NCBI RefSeq assembly: GCF_003007685.1
Contig: NZ_PXNN01000011.1
Coordinates: 1-64,000 of the forward strand
DNA length: 64,000 bases
Direction of reading: 5' to 3'
Source of the DNA: Marinobacter halophilus
GTDB lineage: Bacteria > Pseudomonadota > Gammaproteobacteria > Pseudomonadales > Oleiphilaceae
Part shown: piece by piece, positions 18,145 through 27,033 of the stretch
Layout of the letters: each line of letters opens with the position of its first letter
Numbering within the stretch: the first letter of the stretch is position 1
Notes under the pieces: generated by a model
The model's input: only the letters and a program-made list of their open reading frames with translations
Told to the model about the DNA's origin: nothing
Databases searched by the model: none
Translations under genes and position numbers: made by a program

Positions 18145-19455
18145 TTATTCGGCGTCAGCCAGAGCTTGCTCGCCGGCAGAGGCACCGCAGCTGCCGGTTT
18201 TAACGTTGAAGTTGCCGCACTTCATCGGGGCGCGCCAGTCGGCGATCAGGTCACGGGAACCCGGCAGGAAGTCAGACCAGGCATCGCCGGCCACGGTGGA
18301 GGAGGTTTCCCACACCACGGAGAACTGGCCGTTGTCCTGGATCTCGCCAATCAGCACCGGTTTGGTGATGTGGTGGTTCGGCATCATGGTGGCAATGCCG
18401 CCGGTCAGGTTGGGCACGGCGACGCCGATGATGGCTTCTTTAATCGCCTCTACGTCAGTGGTGCCGGCTTTTTTCACTGCCTCAACGTACATGTTGAAGC
18501 CAATGTAGTGGGCTTCCATCGGGTCATTGGTGACCGCCTTGTCGTCGCCTTTGAATTCAACCCAGGCGTCGATGAAGTCGTAGTTGGCGTCGTTATCTAC
18601 GCTCATGAAGTAGTTCCACGCCGCCAGGTGGCCGACCAGCGGGCCGGTGTCGATGCCAGAGAGTTCCTGCTCACCCACGGAGAAAGCCACCACCGGGATG
18701 TCTGAAGAGGAGATGCCCTGGTTGCCCAGCTCGCGGTAGAACGGCACGTTGGCGTCGCCGTTAATGGTGGAGACCACGGCGGTTTTCTTGCCGGCGCTGC
18801 CGAAGGCCTTGATGTCAGAGACGATGGACTGCCAGTCGGAATGCCCGAAAGGCGTGTAGTTGATCATGATGTCGGCTTCTGCCACACCCATGTCTTTCAA
18901 ATAGGTTTCCAGGATCTTGTTGGTGGTGCGCGGGTAGACGTAATCGGTGCCTGCCAGTACCCAGCGCTCAACGCCCAGCTCGTCTTTCAGGTAGTTCACC
19001 GCTGGAATGGCCTGTTGGTTGGGCGCGGCACCGGTGTAAAACACGTTTTCAGAAGACTCTTCGCCTTCGTACTGCACCGGATAGAACAACAGGCCGTTGA
19101 GCTCTTCCACTACCGGCAAAACCGACTTGCGCGATACCGACGTCCAGTTGCCGAAGATCACGTCGACTTTTTCTTTTTCCAGCAGCTCGCGGGCTTTCTC
19201 GGCGAACAGTGGCCAGTTGGAGGCCGGGTCTACCACCACTGCTTCCAGCATACGGCCGTTAACACCGCCTTGTTCGTTCTGCTTTTCGATCAGCATTTCC
19301 ATGGTGTCTTTCAGGGCGGTTTCACTGATGGCCATGGTGCCGGAGAGGGAATGCAGGATACCTACCTTGATGGGGTCTTCTGCCGCCATTGTGTGGAAGG
19401 AGACAGACAGTGCCAATGCAGACAGGCCCAGTTTCACGTGTGTTTTGATGCTCAT
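18145..19455 (-). CDS. urtA: Urea ABC transporter substrate-binding protein UrtA
   Basis: The 436-residue periplasmic protein has a signal peptide (cleavage near TMAAEDPIK) and the FmdD/UrtA fold: IKVGILHSLSGTMAIS, VFGNWTSVSRKSVLPVVEE, GLLFYPVQYEGEESS and VLAGTDYVYPRT are all hallmark segments. ATG 19455 has GGA at good spacing; a longer in-frame reading to 19545 is rejected because the signal sequence starts at 19455. It is the first gene of urtABCDE, divergent from the allophanate hydrolase gene, with candidate regulator sites between them. Confidence 0.94.
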   Translation of the reverse strand: MSIKTHVKLGLSALALSVSFHTMAAEDPIKVGILHSLSGTMAISETALKDTMEMLIEKQNEQGGVNGRMLEAVVVDPASNWPLFAEKARELLEKEKVDVIFGNWTSVSRKSVLPVVEELNGLLFYPVQYEGEESSENVFYTGAAPNQQAIPAVNYLKDELGVERWVLAGTDYVYPRTTNKILETYLKDMGVAEADIMINYTPFGHSDWQSIVSDIKAFGSAGKKTAVVSTINGDANVPFYRELGNQGISSSDIPVVAFSVGEQELSGIDTGPLVGHLAAWNYFMSVDNDANYDFIDAWVEFKGDDKAVTNDPMEAHYIGFNMYVEAVKKAGTTDVEAIKEAIIGVAVPNLTGGIATMMPNHHITKPVLIGEIQDNGQFSVVWETSSTVAGDAWSDFLPGSRDLIADWRAPMKCGNFNVKTGSCGASAGEQALADAE

Positions 19456-19793
19456 GTTGTGAATCCTTTTTTTTGGGTTGTAAGTCGTCGAACGCAACCG
19501 GGCTTTTGCATCTGCCGTTCCAACCCACCATAAATCACAACACAAACAATGAGTTATCTAGTATACAAGCCAACAGCCCCTGAGATTGGCGAGAGTTTTC
19601 TGGAGATTAAGGCCTGATTTTGGTGCCTTTCAGGGGGTTCGTGCTCCCCTGTGGTGCAGACAGAAAACCGGCGCCCATCATGAGAAAACATCTATCTATC
19701 TGTTTTTATTGATTTAATTGATTACCTGGACTGAATGGCACGGGCCTTGCCAATACTCATGTATACAAGTTTGACCACACATGAGGACACCCC
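19456..19793. promoter_or_regulatory. Divergent control region of the urea genes with paired GTATACAAG sites
   Basis: This 338-base gap between urtA and the allophanate hydrolase gene contains the 9-mer GTATACAAG twice, at 19561-19569 and 19761-19769, one near each gene start. TNGTATACNA-like palindromes are common operators of GntR/FadR-type (FCD) regulators, and such a regulator is encoded at the end of the same gene set (25875-26600). Binding by that protein is inferred. An AT-rich patch at about 19690-19730 could hold the promoter for the plus-strand operon. No open frame is supported here. Confidence 0.45.
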
Positions 19794-21632
19794 ATGCCCA
19801 CCACCCTCGGATGGACGATCACAGACTGGCAACAAGCTTATAGAGAAGGTGCCGAGCCGGAATCGTTGATCAGCAAGCTGCTGGATTACCTGAAAGACAC
19901 TGACAACGCCTGGATTTCCCGGCTGGACGACCAGGGCCTGAACACGGCCATGGCGGAGCTTTCGGAGCACTTGGAGGAAGTGGATGGCGATCTGGCGCAG
20001 CTGCCCTTGTTCGGCGTTCCGTTCGCGGTCAAAGACAACATAGACGCCGTCGGCATGGCCACAACCGCCGGCTGCCCGGCCTTTGCTTACCAACCGGGAC
20101 AAGACGCTGCTGTGGTACGCAAACTGAAAGCCGCCGGCGCGGTACTGATTGGCAAAACCAACCTGGATCAGTTCGCCACCGGCCTGGTGGGCACCCGGTC
20201 GCCTTATGGTGCGGTGTCTAACAGCTTTAACAAGAAGGTGATCAGCGGCGGCTCCAGCTCTGGTTCTGCCTCTGTGGTGGCCCGTGGCTTGGTGCCGTTT
20301 TCCCTGGGTACCGATACCGCCGGTTCGGGCCGCGTGCCGGCCGGGCTGAATAATCTGGTGGGGCTGAAGCCCACCAAAGGGCTGCTCAGCATTGAGGGCG
20401 TGGTGCCGGCATGCCGGTCACTGGATTGCGTGTCGGTGTTCGGCCTGACCATTCACGATGCGGCGCTGGTGGCTGACTGTATTAGCGGCTTTGAGCCCGC
20501 CGATGCCTATTCCCGTAAAGCCCCCACCGCTTTGCCACTGGATGCCCCGGCCATTCGCCGTTCCGGCCCGGTGCAGCGCCTGGCGATCCCGGATAGCCCC
20601 CGGTTCTTTGGTGATCAGCAGGCGGAAGCTGCCTGGAACACGGCGCTCAGCCAATGGCGCCAGCTGGACACCGCCGGCATTGAACTGGTGCCGCTGGATT
20701 TCACCCCCATGCTGGAACTGGCCGCCCTGCTCTATGAAGGCCCCTGGGTGGCCGAGCGCCACGCGGCAGTGGAGGCGTTTATGGCCAACCACGCCGCAGA
20801 CATAAACACCACGGTGCGGAGCATCATCAGCAACGCCGGCAAGTTCGGCGCCACCGATACCTTTAAGGCCCAATACCGCAAAGAAGAATTGGTGCGCCAG
20901 ATCGACACGTTGCTGTCGGAAATAGACGGCCTGCTGGTGCCCACGGCGCCTATCGCGCCCACCATCGATGCGGTGAACGTCAACCCGGTGGAGCTCAACA
21001 GTCAGCTGGGCACCTACACCAACTTCGTGAATCTGGCGGATTTGTGTGCCCTGGCGGTGCCCGCCGGCTTCCGTGACGACGGCCTGCCCTTTGGCGTAAC
21101 GCTGATCAGCGGCGCCTGGAAAGACCGCGAGCTGCAAACCCTGGCCAGCCAATGGCTGAACGCCCACCCAACGCCCCTGGGCGCCACCGACAAGCCGCGC
21201 CCACAGGAAGTGGCCACTTACCCACCCGCCGTGCCCATGGTGCAGGTGGCAGTCGTGGGCGCGCACCTGTCCGGCATGCCCCTGAACACTCAGCTCACCG
21301 AACGCCGGGGCCGACTGCTGGAACAAACCACCACCACGGCGAATTACCGCCTTTATGCCCTACCCAACACCACCCCACCAAAACCGGGCCTGAAACGGGT
21401 AGAGCAAAACGGCGCCGAGATCGTGCTGGAAGTCTGGGAAATGGCCGCTTCCGAATTCGGCTCCTTCGTAAACCTGATCCCCGCCCCACTCGGCATCGGC
21501 AACGTAGAGCTCGCCGACGGCCGCTGGGTAAACGGCTTCATCTGCGAAGGCTACGGCTTCACCGGCGCCAGAGACGTCACCGAATACGGCGGCTGGCGCG
21601 CCTTCATCAAATCGGGAGCTGCCACCCAATGA
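19794..21632 (+). CDS. atzF: Allophanate hydrolase
   Basis: The 612-residue enzyme converts allophanate to ammonium and CO2, the second step of ATP-dependent urea breakdown. The N-terminal amidase-signature domain (about 1-450) shows the catalytic lysine in FAVKDNID, the glycine-serine stretch GGSSSGSAS and the nucleophile serine in TDTAGSGR. The C-terminal domain (about 465-612) is the AtzF-specific part that decarboxylates N-carboxyurea-type intermediates. ATG 19794 follows GAGG. It is the first gene of the plus-strand unit with urea carboxylase, after an insertion of short palindromes. Confidence 0.93.
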   Translation: MPTTLGWTITDWQQAYREGAEPESLISKLLDYLKDTDNAWISRLDDQGLNTAMAELSEHLEEVDGDLAQLPLFGVPFAVKDNIDAVGMATTAGCPAFAYQPGQDAAVVRKLKAAGAVLIGKTNLDQFATGLVGTRSPYGAVSNSFNKKVISGGSSSGSASVVARGLVPFSLGTDTAGSGRVPAGLNNLVGLKPTKGLLSIEGVVPACRSLDCVSVFGLTIHDAALVADCISGFEPADAYSRKAPTALPLDAPAIRRSGPVQRLAIPDSPRFFGDQQAEAAWNTALSQWRQLDTAGIELVPLDFTPMLELAALLYEGPWVAERHAAVEAFMANHAADINTTVRSIISNAGKFGATDTFKAQYRKEELVRQIDTLLSEIDGLLVPTAPIAPTIDAVNVNPVELNSQLGTYTNFVNLADLCALAVPAGFRDDGLPFGVTLISGAWKDRELQTLASQWLNAHPTPLGATDKPRPQEVATYPPAVPMVQVAVVGAHLSGMPLNTQLTERRGRLLEQTTTTANYRLYALPNTTPPKPGLKRVEQNGAEIVLEVWEMAASEFGSFVNLIPAPLGIGNVELADGRWVNGFICEGYGFTGARDVTEYGGWRAFIKSGAATQ

Positions 21633-21640
21633 TGCGCATC

Positions 21641-21724
21641 GGGGTCTGACCCGCGGGTCAGACCCCACCCAGGGATTAGCCGCCCAAGTCGCGATTCGGG
21701 GTCAGACCCCACGGGTCTGACCCC
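21641..21724. repeat. Pair of GGGGTCTGACCCC hairpin repeats
   Basis: Two near-perfect palindromes follow the allophanate hydrolase gene. The first (21641-21666) has 12-bp arms and a 2-base loop; the second (21698-21724) has the same 12-bp arms in swapped order with a 3-base loop. A second pair of the same unit lies at 51384-51489 near the glycolytic genes. The unit behaves like a REP-type element. Each could form an RNA hairpin between the two cistrons. Confidence 0.8.
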
Positions 21725-21747
21725 ACCAACTCCGGAGATCAAACAAC

Positions 21748-24700
21748 ATGTTCAAAAAAGTACTCATCGCCAACCGAGGCGAAATCGCCGTCCGCACCAT
21801 CCGCACCCTCAAGGCCATGGGCGTGGCCAGCGTCGCCGTCCACTCCCATGAAGACCGCCACAGCCTGCACGTCAGCCATGCCGATGAAGCTGTAGCCCTG
21901 GTGGGCAAAGGCGCCAGTGAAACCTATCTGGACAAGGCCCAGATTCTGGCCGCAGCCAAACACACCGGCGCCGAAGCCATTATCCCCGGCTACGGTTTTC
22001 TCTCCGAAAACGCCGACTTCGCCGAAACCTGCGAAGCCGAAGGCATCGTGTTCATCGGCCCCACGCCCACCCAAATGCGCGAATTTGGCCTGAAGCACCG
22101 GGCCCGGGAACTGGCCGAAGCCGCCGGCGTGCCCCTGGCCCCAGGCAGTGGTCTGCTGGACAGCCTGGACGAAGCCCTGCAAACCGCCGAGCGCCTGGGC
22201 TATCCGGTGATGCTGAAAAGCACCGCCGGCGGTGGCGGCATCGGCCTGACCCGCTGCAACAGCGAAAGCGAACTGCGAGACGCTTTTGAAACCGTGCGCC
22301 GCCAGGGCCAGAGTTTCTTCAACGACAGCGGCGTGTTCCTGGAGCGCTTCATCGCCCGGGCGCGCCATGTGGAAGTGCAGATGTTCGGCGATGGCCACGG
22401 CAACGTGGTCGCCCTGGGGGAGCGGGATTGCTCCCTGCAGCGGCGCAACCAGAAGGTGGTGGAAGAAACCCCGGCCCCCAACCTGCCGGCCACCACGCGC
22501 CAGGCCATGCTGGATGCGGCCGTGTCGCTCGGGCAATCGGTGAATTACCGCTCCGCCGGCACCGTGGAATACATCTATGACGAAGAGCGGGACGAGTTCT
22601 ACTTTCTGGAAGTGAATACCCGCTTACAGGTAGAGCACCCGGTGACCGAGTCTGTCACCGGCCTGGACCTGATCGAGTGGATGCTGAAGATCGCCGCCGG
22701 CGAAAGCCCGGAGCTGGCCAGCTTCCAGCCGGAACTTAACGGTGCCTCCATGGAGGTGCGCATTTACGCGGAAGACCCGCTCAAGGATTTCCAACCCTCC
22801 CCCGGTGAGCTGACCGATGTCTACTGGCCGGTGGACGGCGTGCGCGTAGACACCTGGGTGGAAAACGGCAGTGAGGTTTCCGCCCACTACGACCCGATGA
22901 TCGCCAAGCTGATCGTACACGGCACAGACCGCGCCGATGCCCTGGCCAAATTGAAAGCCGCCCTGGCCGAAACCCGCCTGATGGGCATCGCCACCAATCT
23001 GGATTATCTGCGCCAGGTGGTGGCCCAAAAGAGTTTTGCCGAGGGCGTGGTGTCTACCCGCGCGCTGGAGAGCTTCGAATTCAAACCCTCGGTGGCCGAA
23101 ATCGTCAAACCCGGCACCTACACCACGGTGCAGGATTACCCCGGCCGTGTCGGTTACTGGAATATCGGCGTGCCGCCCAGTGGCCCGATGGACGATTACG
23201 CCTTCCGCATCGCCAACCGGATTGTCGGTAACCACAACGACGCCGCCGGCCTGGAGGCGACACTGATCGGCCCCAGCCTGAAGTTCCACAAGGATTCGGT
23301 AGTAGCGCTAACTGGCGCCCTGACCGAAGCCACCCTGGACAACAAGGCCGTCGAATTCTGGAAACCCATCACCGTCAAAGCCGGACAGGTGCTGGCCGTC
23401 GGCAAAGCCATCAAGGGCTGCCGCACCTACCTGGCCGTCCGCGGCGGTTTTGACGTGCCGGTGTACCTGGGCAGTCGTTCCACCTTCGCCCTCGGCCAGT
23501 TCGGCGGTCACGGCGGCCGGCCTCTGCGCCCGGGCGACATGCTCGGCATCAGCCAGCTGGCATTGCCCGCCTGCACCACCCCGGGGCCAACCCACGACCC
23601 CGCCCCGGCCGACCCGGACCTGGTTCCCGAATACCCCAGTCACTGGGAAATCGGCGTGCTCTATGGCCCCCACGGCGCCCCGGATTTCTTCTCGGAGAAG
23701 TCCATCGAGAAATTCTTCGAGCAGGACTGGGAAGTACACTACAACTCCAACCGCCTGGGCATTCGCCTGAACGGCCCGAAACCGGAATTTACTCGTGAAG
23801 ACGGCGGCGAGGCGGGCCTGCACCCCTCCAACATCCACGACACCGAATACGCCATCGGCTCGATCAACTTTACCGGCGACATGCCGGTCATCCTGACCAA
23901 AGACGGCCCCAGCCTGGGCGGCTTCGTGTGCCCGGTGACCATCGCCAGGGCGGAGCTCTGGAAAGTCGGCCAGGTAAAACCCGGCGACACCATCCGCTTT
24001 GTCGCCATCGATAACGACACTGCGGTACAACTGGCCGAACGCCAGGAACTGGCCATCAAGAGCCTGATGGCCCCGCCGGCGGTGAGCCTGGTGGCGCCAG
24101 ACCTGGCCCCGCTGAATGGCTTGTCCGCCACTATCCTCGCGCACCTGGACGCCACCGACGACCGCCCGGAAGTGACCTACCGCCAGGCCGGTGACCAGTA
24201 CATCCTGCTGGAATACGGCGCCAACGTGCTCGATCTGGGCGCGCGCATGCGCATCCATTCCCTGATGGAAGCCATTGCCGACGTGCAGCCCAGCGGCCTG
24301 CTGGAACTCTCCCCCGGCGTACGCTCCCTGCAGTTGCGCTACGACTCAAGGATTCTGCCGCAGGAGTCGCTGATGACCTACCTGCTGGACCTGGAAGCCA
24401 CCCTGCCGCCCACGGATGAGCTGACAGTGCGCAGCCGCGTGGTACACCTGCCCATGGCCTTCGAAGACAGTGCCACTCTGGAGGCGGTCGACAAATACCG
24501 CCAGTCGGTGCGCGACACCGCGCCCTGGCTGCCCAATAACGTCGACTTCATGCAGCGCATCAACGGCCTGCCCAGCCGGGAGCAAGTACGCGATGTGCTG
24601 TTCTCCGCCCGCTACCTGATCCTGGGCCTGGGCGACGTCTACCTGGGCGCGCCCTGCGCCGTGCCCCTGGACCCAAGGCACCGGTTGCTGACGTCAAAAT

Positions 24701-25380
24701 ACAACCCGGCCCGCACCTACACCGCCGAAGGCACCGTCGGCATCGGCGGCATCTACATGTGCATCTACGGTATGGACTCCCCGGGCGGCTATCAGCTGGT
24801 GGGCCGAACCCTGCCGATCTGGAACAAGTATCTGAAGAATCAACAATTCGCCGAGGGCGCGCCCTGGCTGCTGCGGTTCTTCGACCAGGTGTGCTACTAC
24901 CCGGTCACCGAAGACGAACTGACCGAAATGCGCGACCAGTTCCGCGCTGGCAAGCTGGAGATCAAGATCGAAGAGGAAACCTTCGACCTGAAATCCCACC
25001 AGGCCTTTTTGGACGCTAACGAAAATTCCATTGCCGAGTTCCGCAAACTGCAGCAAGCGGCCTATGCCAAGGAAGTGGCGCTGTGGAAAGAAAGCGAAGC
25101 GGAGGAGCTGGACCGTCTGGCGAAGGCACCGCCGAAGGTGGATGCCTCGGACCTCGGTCGATTTGGTGAGCTGGTAAGTGCAGAGATCGCCGGCAACATC
25201 TGGAAGTGCCTGGTGAAGCCCGGCGATACGGTGGCCGAGGGTGATCCGTTGGTGATCGTAGAGGCCATGAAGATGGAGTTCGAAGTCAGTGCGACCCTGT
25301 CCGGCAAGATCAGCGCCCTGCACGTGGAGCCCGGCAAGTCCGTGACGCCTGGGGAGCCCCTACTAAGCATCGAGGTCTGA
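21748..25380 (+). CDS. uca: Urea carboxylase
   Basis: The 1210-residue biotin enzyme makes allophanate from urea, bicarbonate and ATP. Domain order: biotin carboxylase/ATP-grasp (about 1-450, with KSTAGGGGIGL and the EVNTRLQVEHPVTE segment), a carboxyltransferase of the KipA/KipI type (about 455-1040, with GYWNIGVPPSGPMDDYA and FTGDMPVILTKDGPSLGGF), a linker, and a C-terminal biotinyl carrier domain whose EAMKMEF motif holds the biotinylated lysine. Length and order match urea carboxylases. It lies about 115 bases after the allophanate hydrolase gene on the same strand. No urea-carboxylase-associated (UCA) protein genes accompany it. Confidence 0.95.
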   Translation: MFKKVLIANRGEIAVRTIRTLKAMGVASVAVHSHEDRHSLHVSHADEAVALVGKGASETYLDKAQILAAAKHTGAEAIIPGYGFLSENADFAETCEAEGIVFIGPTPTQMREFGLKHRARELAEAAGVPLAPGSGLLDSLDEALQTAERLGYPVMLKSTAGGGGIGLTRCNSESELRDAFETVRRQGQSFFNDSGVFLERFIARARHVEVQMFGDGHGNVVALGERDCSLQRRNQKVVEETPAPNLPATTRQAMLDAAVSLGQSVNYRSAGTVEYIYDEERDEFYFLEVNTRLQVEHPVTESVTGLDLIEWMLKIAAGESPELASFQPELNGASMEVRIYAEDPLKDFQPSPGELTDVYWPVDGVRVDTWVENGSEVSAHYDPMIAKLIVHGTDRADALAKLKAALAETRLMGIATNLDYLRQVVAQKSFAEGVVSTRALESFEFKPSVAEIVKPGTYTTVQDYPGRVGYWNIGVPPSGPMDDYAFRIANRIVGNHNDAAGLEATLIGPSLKFHKDSVVALTGALTEATLDNKAVEFWKPITVKAGQVLAVGKAIKGCRTYLAVRGGFDVPVYLGSRSTFALGQFGGHGGRPLRPGDMLGISQLALPACTTPGPTHDPAPADPDLVPEYPSHWEIGVLYGPHGAPDFFSEKSIEKFFEQDWEVHYNSNRLGIRLNGPKPEFTREDGGEAGLHPSNIHDTEYAIGSINFTGDMPVILTKDGPSLGGFVCPVTIARAELWKVGQVKPGDTIRFVAIDNDTAVQLAERQELAIKSLMAPPAVSLVAPDLAPLNGLSATILAHLDATDDRPEVTYRQAGDQYILLEYGANVLDLGARMRIHSLMEAIADVQPSGLLELSPGVRSLQLRYDSRILPQESLMTYLLDLEATLPPTDELTVRSRVVHLPMAFEDSATLEAVDKYRQSVRDTAPWLPNNVDFMQRINGLPSREQVRDVLFSARYLILGLGDVYLGAPCAVPLDPRHRLLTSKYNPARTYTAEGTVGIGGIYMCIYGMDSPGGYQLVGRTLPIWNKYLKNQQFAEGAPWLLRFFDQVCYYPVTEDELTEMRDQFRAGKLEIKIEEETFDLKSHQAFLDANENSIAEFRKLQQAAYAKEVALWKESEAEELDRLAKAPPKVDASDLGRFGELVSAEIAGNIWKCLVKPGDTVAEGDPLVIVEAMKMEFEVSATLSGKISALHVEPGKSVTPGEPLLSIEV

Positions 25381-25452
25381 ATTGGGGCGTTTCGGCTTGG
25401 TTTGGGAGATCGGCGCCTTTGGTGCTGGCCGCTTTTTGGGTGATGGCGCCGC

Positions 25453-25550
25453 TGTGCGGGACACCCTCCACAGACACGCCGTGAACCCATCCATGGGGGC
25501 TTGAGCGCAGCATCCCTGCTGCGCACAGTCTGTGGAGGGTGTCCCGCACA
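25453..25550. repeat. Nested inverted element, copy 1
   Basis: Perfect 23-bp outer arms (25453-25475 and 25528-25550) enclose a 52-base core (25476-25527). The core itself folds into two small hairpins, at 25486-25497 (loop TCCA) and 25505-25524 (loop TCCC). On the minus strand the loops read TGGA and GGGA, each flanked as CA-loop-TG. The identical 52-base core recurs inverted in copy 2 at 25740-25791, yet the outer arms of the two copies are unrelated. It lies in the 490-base gap after urea carboxylase. No coding potential is supported. Confidence 0.85.
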
Positions 25551-25716
25551 TCGGCTTGGCTGGCTCCAGTGATTGCGGCAGCGACTACAAAGATTGATTA
25601 CGGCGGAACAAGGATGGGGAAAGCCACGGAGGTTCGCTTGATTACGTAGTGATTGGCAAAACCAAACAAAGGTTTTTCGGGACACGCCTCTCGCAGGCAT
25701 GAGGAGTCGGGACGGA

Positions 25717-25814
25717 TGTTGGGGTGGGCCTTTCAAAAGTGTGCGCAGCAGGGATGCTGCGCTCAAGCCCCCATGGATGGGTTCACGGCGTCTTTTGAAA
25801 GGCCCACCCCAACA
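25717..25814. repeat. Nested inverted element, copy 2
   Basis: Perfect 23-bp arms (25717-25739 and 25792-25814) flank a 52-base core that is the exact reverse complement of the core in copy 1. Here the GGA loops are on the plus strand, the strand of the downstream GntR gene. The arm sequence is wholly different from that of copy 1, though the arm length is the same. The stretch between the copies (25551-25716) shows nothing else recognisable. Confidence 0.85.
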
Positions 25815-25874
25815 GCCGGCCCAGCGCCAAACACCCAAACAAGAGCCCCCCCCCAATAGAGGGCATACGCCGAA

Positions 25875-26600
25875 ATGAAAACGACCACCAAAAGAAAAGC
25901 CTCCATGGCAGACAGGGTTTATGAAGCCCTGAAGGACGATATTTTTGAGTTCCGGTTGATTCCTGGTGACAAATTCAGCGAGGGCGATGTCGGAGCGCGC
26001 CTGAGTGCCAGCCGGACACCGGTGCGGGAGGCTTTGTACCGGCTGCAGCGGGAAGGCTACGTCGACGTGCTGTTCCGCAGCGGCTGGCAGGTCAAGCCGT
26101 TTGACTTCCAGCAGGTGGAAGAACTGTATGACCTGCGGATCACCCTGGAACGGGCCGCCATGCACAAAATCTGCGCCATGCCCGAAGAACCGCAAACCCT
26201 GCGCACCCTGATTGCCATCTGGAACCCGGACCACCCCTCAGAGCGGGCCGTGGGCAGCACCGTGCGGGCGCTCGATGAGAGTTTTCATTGCGACCTGGTG
26301 GCCGCCGCCGGCAACCGGGAGATGACCCGCATTCACCGGGAAATCACCGACCGCCTGCGCATTATCCGAAGGCTGGATTTCACCCGGGACGACCGGGTAG
26401 ATGCCACCTACGTGGAACACGCCCAGATTCTGGACGCCCTGAAGAGCGGCCATGCCGCCGAAGCCGCTGACAAGCTGACCACCCACATTCGGGCCAGCCA
26501 GAAAGCGGTGCGGGAAATCACCATGGAACGGATCAAGGAAGCCGCCGAGGCACACCGTTCCGGGCAAGAAATTGCCCAGAAAATTCTCGTCAAACAATGA
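25875..26600 (+). CDS. GntR/FCD-family transcription regulator, probable urea-gene regulator
   Basis: The 241-residue protein has an N-terminal winged helix (about 10-75, with LSASRTPVREALYRLQREGYV) and an FCD effector domain (about 80-225). The likely metal or ligand residues are in LDESFHCDL, EHAQILDAL and THIRAS. It is encoded downstream of urea carboxylase on the same strand, and FCD operators often contain GTATAC, seen twice in the urtA-atzF gap, so control of urea use is a reasonable inference. It could also respond to another carboxylate. Confidence 0.8.
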   Translation: MKTTTKRKASMADRVYEALKDDIFEFRLIPGDKFSEGDVGARLSASRTPVREALYRLQREGYVDVLFRSGWQVKPFDFQQVEELYDLRITLERAAMHKICAMPEEPQTLRTLIAIWNPDHPSERAVGSTVRALDESFHCDLVAAAGNREMTRIHREITDRLRIIRRLDFTRDDRVDATYVEHAQILDALKSGHAAEAADKLTTHIRASQKAVREITMERIKEAAEAHRSGQEIAQKILVKQ

Positions 26601-26629
26601 ACTTAGGTTCACCGGTCGACTCACAGATG

Positions 26630-26647
26630 CGTGAGAGATATCGCACA
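26630..26647 (+). promoter_or_regulatory. GacA/UvrY-type response-regulator box upstream of the small RNA
   Basis: The 18-mer CGTGAGAGATATCGCACA agrees at 14 of 18 positions with TGTGAGAGATCTCTTACA, the UvrY upstream site I know for E. coli csrB/csrC, and keeps the inverted-repeat form. It starts about 73 bases before the likely RNA start. Such boxes usually lie 100-200 bases upstream of GacA-controlled small RNA genes, so the spacing is somewhat short. A -10-like TAGAAT is at 26691-26696. Confidence 0.5.
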
Positions 26648-26702
26648 CACCAAGGGGCGGATGTCCGATTCTTAATGAACCTGGCCCGAGTAGAATGGCA
26701 AT

Positions 26703-26895
26703 CGTCAGGGATGACAAGCCAGCACGGATGTTGGTTCAGGGAAGAGAACTCCAAGGAACAGGGAGTTGCCCAAAGGATCAGGGCTACAGGGATGACTGCA
26801 AGGACGACGTGCTCAGGATGATGCGCAGCCTGATGGATCAGGCAGGGGTCAGCCACGGAATTTCGGGACTACACGGATCGTAGTCCCCTTCCGTG
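26703..26895 (+). ncRNA. CsrB/RsmZ-family CsrA-sequestering small RNA (candidate)
   Basis: Within about 193 bases the plus strand carries 12 GGA triplets, roughly four times the chance number. Several sit exactly in hairpin loops: GTCA-GGGA-TGAC (26704-26715), CAGCA-CGGA-TGTTG (26720-26733), AACTCC...GGAGTT (26747-26767) and CCTGA-TGGA-TCAGG (26829-26842). Others read CAGGGATG, CAAGGA and CAGGATG, the form bound by CsrA/RsmA. The RNA would end near a two-step hairpin (26854-26895), which lacks a clear T run, so the 3' end is uncertain. The place between two genes, the lack of a supported frame and the GacA-like box upstream all agree. By family it binds CsrA dimers and relieves repression of their targets. 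Confidence 0.8.
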
Positions 26896-27033
26896 CACTA
26901 ATACCCTCCTCGCCGTAATGCCCGCTCCCCCCCTTATCGCACAACACCCACACCGACTCACAGCACCACCGCTCACTGGTTTGTCTCCCCCTGACGGAAC
27001 ATCACAACGTCATTCTAAAAATGGAGCTTTCCA

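Noticed and set aside
25453..25814. CRISPR-like or transposon-end reading of the nested repeats
   Set aside because: No spacer periodicity, only two copies in opposite orientation, no target-site duplication visible and no transposase nearby.
25062..26234. A 390-codon minus-strand frame through the nested repeats
   Set aside because: Built from the antisense of urea carboxylase, the repeats and the GntR gene; Pro/Arg/Ser-rich product.
26590..26856. Short open frames on both strands across the small-RNA region
   Set aside because: No ribosome sites and no domain pattern; the GGA-in-loop structure explains the sequence better.
26854..26895. Standard rho-independent terminator for the small RNA
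   Set aside because: The two-step hairpin is there (7-bp outer and 8-bp inner stems) but the next bases lack a T run, so it is kept only as a possible 3' end.
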